This document shows positions 5,996 through 7,211 of a DNA stretch of 7,211 nucleotides, one piece after another. The notes beneath the pieces are model-generated. The model searched no databases. It saw nothing but the letters and a program-made list of their open reading frames with translations, and was not told where the DNA came from. Source of the DNA: JAVWPP01 sp036635835 (GTDB lineage: Bacteria > Bacillota > Clostridia > TANB77 > CAG-465); NCBI GenBank assembly GCA_036635835.1, contig JAVWPP010000048.1:1-7211 (forward strand), written 5' to 3'. The position numbers were made by a program, and so were the translations under genes. Position 1 is the stretch's first letter. Each line of letters begins with the position of its first letter.

Positions 5996-6021
5996 AAAAA
6001 ACTCACACAATTTTGTGTGAG
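5996..6021 (-). terminator. Intrinsic terminator of the VanW-domain gene
   Basis: CTCACACAA (6002-6010) and TTGTGTGAG (6013-6021) pair perfectly. On the minus strand the stem is followed by six T (6001 down to 5996). The hairpin begins seven bases after the stop codon at 6029. On the plus strand only CTTTTG follows, so leftward termination is the main role. Confidence 0.92.
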
Positions 6022-6028
6022 CTTTTGT

Positions 6029-7060
6029 TTATTTTGCTTTGTATATATTTACTGTTATTGTTCCATTGTCTGCGTTTGCGGATATTTGTATTTTTCCGCT
6101 ACTTGTGTTTACGAATCTAAAGTCTAGGCTTCCGTATGCTACTGCTGCGTCTTTTCCGGGTTTTACATAGCTTACGCCCATGCTGTGTGGGTGCCTTTCT
6201 GTTACTTTTAGATCTGCTTTTAAGACTGCGTTATATAGTGTGGTGCTAACTTGGCATACGCCGCCTCCAACTCCTGGTACTACATTGTTTCCTGAAAATA
6301 CAGGAGCTTCTTTATATCCTTTGTCTGATGATGCTTGTCCTACTATTTCTGACCATATAAATTCTTCTCCTTTTTCTAGGGTTACGCTTATTGCTTTAGA
6401 AGCTAGGCTTATATTTGTGGATCTGCCTTTTACATTTGCATCGTAATTTGTAGAGAATGTTGATAGTAGGTCTCCTTTTGCGCTTTCTGGTTTTTTAGTT
6501 TCTTCTGTTTGTGGTTTTCTAACTGAAAGGAAACTTTGGTCTACTTTGAATTCTAGGTCTTTATGCACGCATGTAAGGGATGCTTCGTTTGCTCCGTTTA
6601 CTGCGATTTTAGCGCCTTTTTTTATGAGCATGCTTCCTACTTTGATGTCTTTTGTTAGATACATTTCTACACTGTTTTTAATTTCTACGTATTCTCCTGA
6701 TACATATGCGTCTTGTGAGTCTACGTTTATTTTGTACCAGTTGTTAGACATTTCGGCTTTCATTATGCATATATTGCCGCTTGTAAGTGATTTTATTATT
6801 TTGCTTTCTGTATTTGGCTCTGTTCTTACGTTTAGGCTGCTTGCTTTTACTATTCCTATTTTTCCTTGTAGGTTTTCTGTTTCTACTATTTCTACTTTTT
6901 CTTCTATTTCTTTTTCTTTTTCTACATTTTTTTCTTCCTGAGTTATTTCTGCGTTTTCATTTACTGATGTGTTTTCTTCTTTGATGCTACATGATGAAAA
7001 AGTGCTTATTACCATTATGCTAGTTATTATTATGGACATTTTTTTCATAAAATTATTCAT
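6029..7060 (-). CDS. Lipoprotein with SH3b and VanW domains
   Basis: This 343-residue protein has a short Lys-containing N-terminus, a hydrophobic signal (8-20) and FSSC (21-24), an acceptable lipobox. It is therefore probably lipidated at Cys24 and held outside the membrane. A charged Glu/Lys-rich linker (26-62) leads to a bacterial SH3 domain (67-127, with LNVRTEPNTESKII at 76-89), which in other proteins binds cell-wall peptide stems. A VanW domain occupies 198-341, with GVGGGVCQVSTTLYNAVL (263-280, Cys269), ERHPHSMGVSYV (288-299) and AVAYGSLDFRF (306-316). VanW occurs in some vancomycin-resistance clusters but its biochemical role is unsettled, and this gene has no van neighbours, so it should not be read as resistance. 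Many VanW proteins carry G5 or YoaR-type modules instead of SH3b. The start is set by AGAGGTGG (7065-7072). It forms a single-gene unit. Confidence 0.9.
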   Translation of the reverse strand: MNNFMKKMSIIITSIMVISTFSSCSIKEENTSVNENAEITQEEKNVEKEKEIEEKVEIVETENLQGKIGIVKASSLNVRTEPNTESKIIKSLTSGNICIMKAEMSNNWYKINVDSQDAYVSGEYVEIKNSVEMYLTKDIKVGSMLIKKGAKIAVNGANEASLTCVHKDLEFKVDQSFLSVRKPQTEETKKPESAKGDLLSTFSTNYDANVKGRSTNISLASKAISVTLEKGEEFIWSEIVGQASSDKGYKEAPVFSGNNVVPGVGGGVCQVSTTLYNAVLKADLKVTERHPHSMGVSYVKPGKDAAVAYGSLDFRFVNTSSGKIQISANADNGTITVNIYKAK

Positions 7061-7091
7061 GAAACCACCTCTTGTATTTAGTATCTTGGAT

Positions 7092-7120
7092 ATTATACCA
7101 CAGTTTTATGTAAACGTCAA
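7092..7120 (-). promoter_or_regulatory. Promoter of the VanW-domain lipoprotein gene
   Basis: TTGACG (minus strand, 7115-7120) is 17 bases from TATAAT (7092-7097), with TGG before the -10 box (extended -10). The start near 7085 leaves a leader of about 24 bases. The -35 box is part of an 11-base direct repeat with a second copy 42 bases upstream, which hints at a regulator binding there. Confidence 0.82.
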
Positions 7121-7167
7121 TTGTATGTGAGTTATATTTTTTTATTTTTTCTTTTCCGTCAATTGTA
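7115..7167. repeat. 11-base direct repeat flanking the VanW gene promoter
   Basis: CGTCAATTGTA occurs at 7115-7125 and again at 7157-7167, 42 bases apart, which is close to four helical turns. The first copy contains the -35 box of the promoter and both contain the palindrome CAATTG. The arrangement resembles paired operator sites but could be chance in AT-rich DNA. Confidence 0.45.
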
Positions 7168-7211
7168 AAAGTAAATTCTATTAATCAGTAGTTAAATAGA
7201 ATTTACTTTTA
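7166..7211. repeat. Perfect 17-base inverted repeat at the right edge
   Basis: TAAAAGTAAATTCTATT (7166-7182) and its exact reverse complement (7195-7211) flank a 12-base spacer. The outer ends carry A and T runs, so it could be an AT-rich bidirectional terminator for a gene beyond the right edge. The arm reaches the last base of the window, so the repeat may be longer. It could also be part of a small repeat element. Confidence 0.6.

Noticed and set aside
6546..6941. 131-codon open frame on the plus strand inside the VanW-domain gene
   Set aside because: It is an antisense shadow of a gene with clear domains. Its hydrophobic low-complexity protein is what reverse-strand reading of Lys/Glu-rich codons gives.
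6029..7060. Vancomycin resistance determinant
   Set aside because: Only a VanW domain is present. No vanH, ligase, vanX or two-component regulator genes are seen, and VanW proteins are common in susceptible Firmicutes.
1..7211. CRISPR array, insertion sequence, prophage or defence system
   Set aside because: No regularly spaced repeats, transposase, integrase or phage gene is present, and all recognised genes are chromosomal housekeeping or envelope genes.

Overview
The window is AT-rich bacterial DNA with Gram-positive, Clostridia-type features. Most genes have strong AGGAGG-type ribosome binding sites 5 to 8 bases before ATG. Sigma-A-like promoters recur with TTGACA/TATAAT boxes 17 bases apart, and hairpin-plus-U-run terminators are common. 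The protein families (DegV, LepA, RlmB, Smr, a VanW lipoprotein, a DUF1385-like membrane protein) fit a low-GC Firmicute, possibly an uncultured gut Clostridia lineage. Species cannot be read from the sequence.

Layout from left to right. Positions 1-374 hold no convincing gene. They contain two tandem leftward promoters, a hairpin at the predicted RNA 5' end, a second structured hairpin, and the degV terminator. degV (375-1238, minus) is a one-gene unit with its own promoter and terminator. lepA and rlmB (4032 down to 1494, minus) form a two-gene translation and ribosome operon; the rlmB ribosome binding site overlaps the lepA stop codon. A compact divergent promoter pair separates lepA from a plus-strand gene (4162-4653) that encodes only the C-terminal KOW-like and Smr parts of a MutS2-type protein. 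Positions 4654-4880 separate this gene from a convergent pair of minus-strand genes. They hold two terminators and a consensus promoter pointing leftward into the 3' end of the Smr gene. The pair is an unknown 95-residue protein and a short divergent DUF1385-like membrane protein (5905 down to 4881), driven by a perfect consensus promoter. At the right, a lipoprotein with SH3b and VanW domains (6029-7060, minus) has its own promoter and terminator. Beyond it lie a short direct repeat and a perfect 17-base inverted repeat at the window edge.

Most of the window is ordinary chromosomal housekeeping. The points most worth a second look are the candidate antisense promoter facing smr and lepA, the free-standing Smr protein with an altered first motif, the structured leftward leader at 60-240, and the repeats upstream of the VanW gene. 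I see no mobile element, CRISPR array, tRNA or rRNA, and I cannot claim a new multi-gene system from this sequence.
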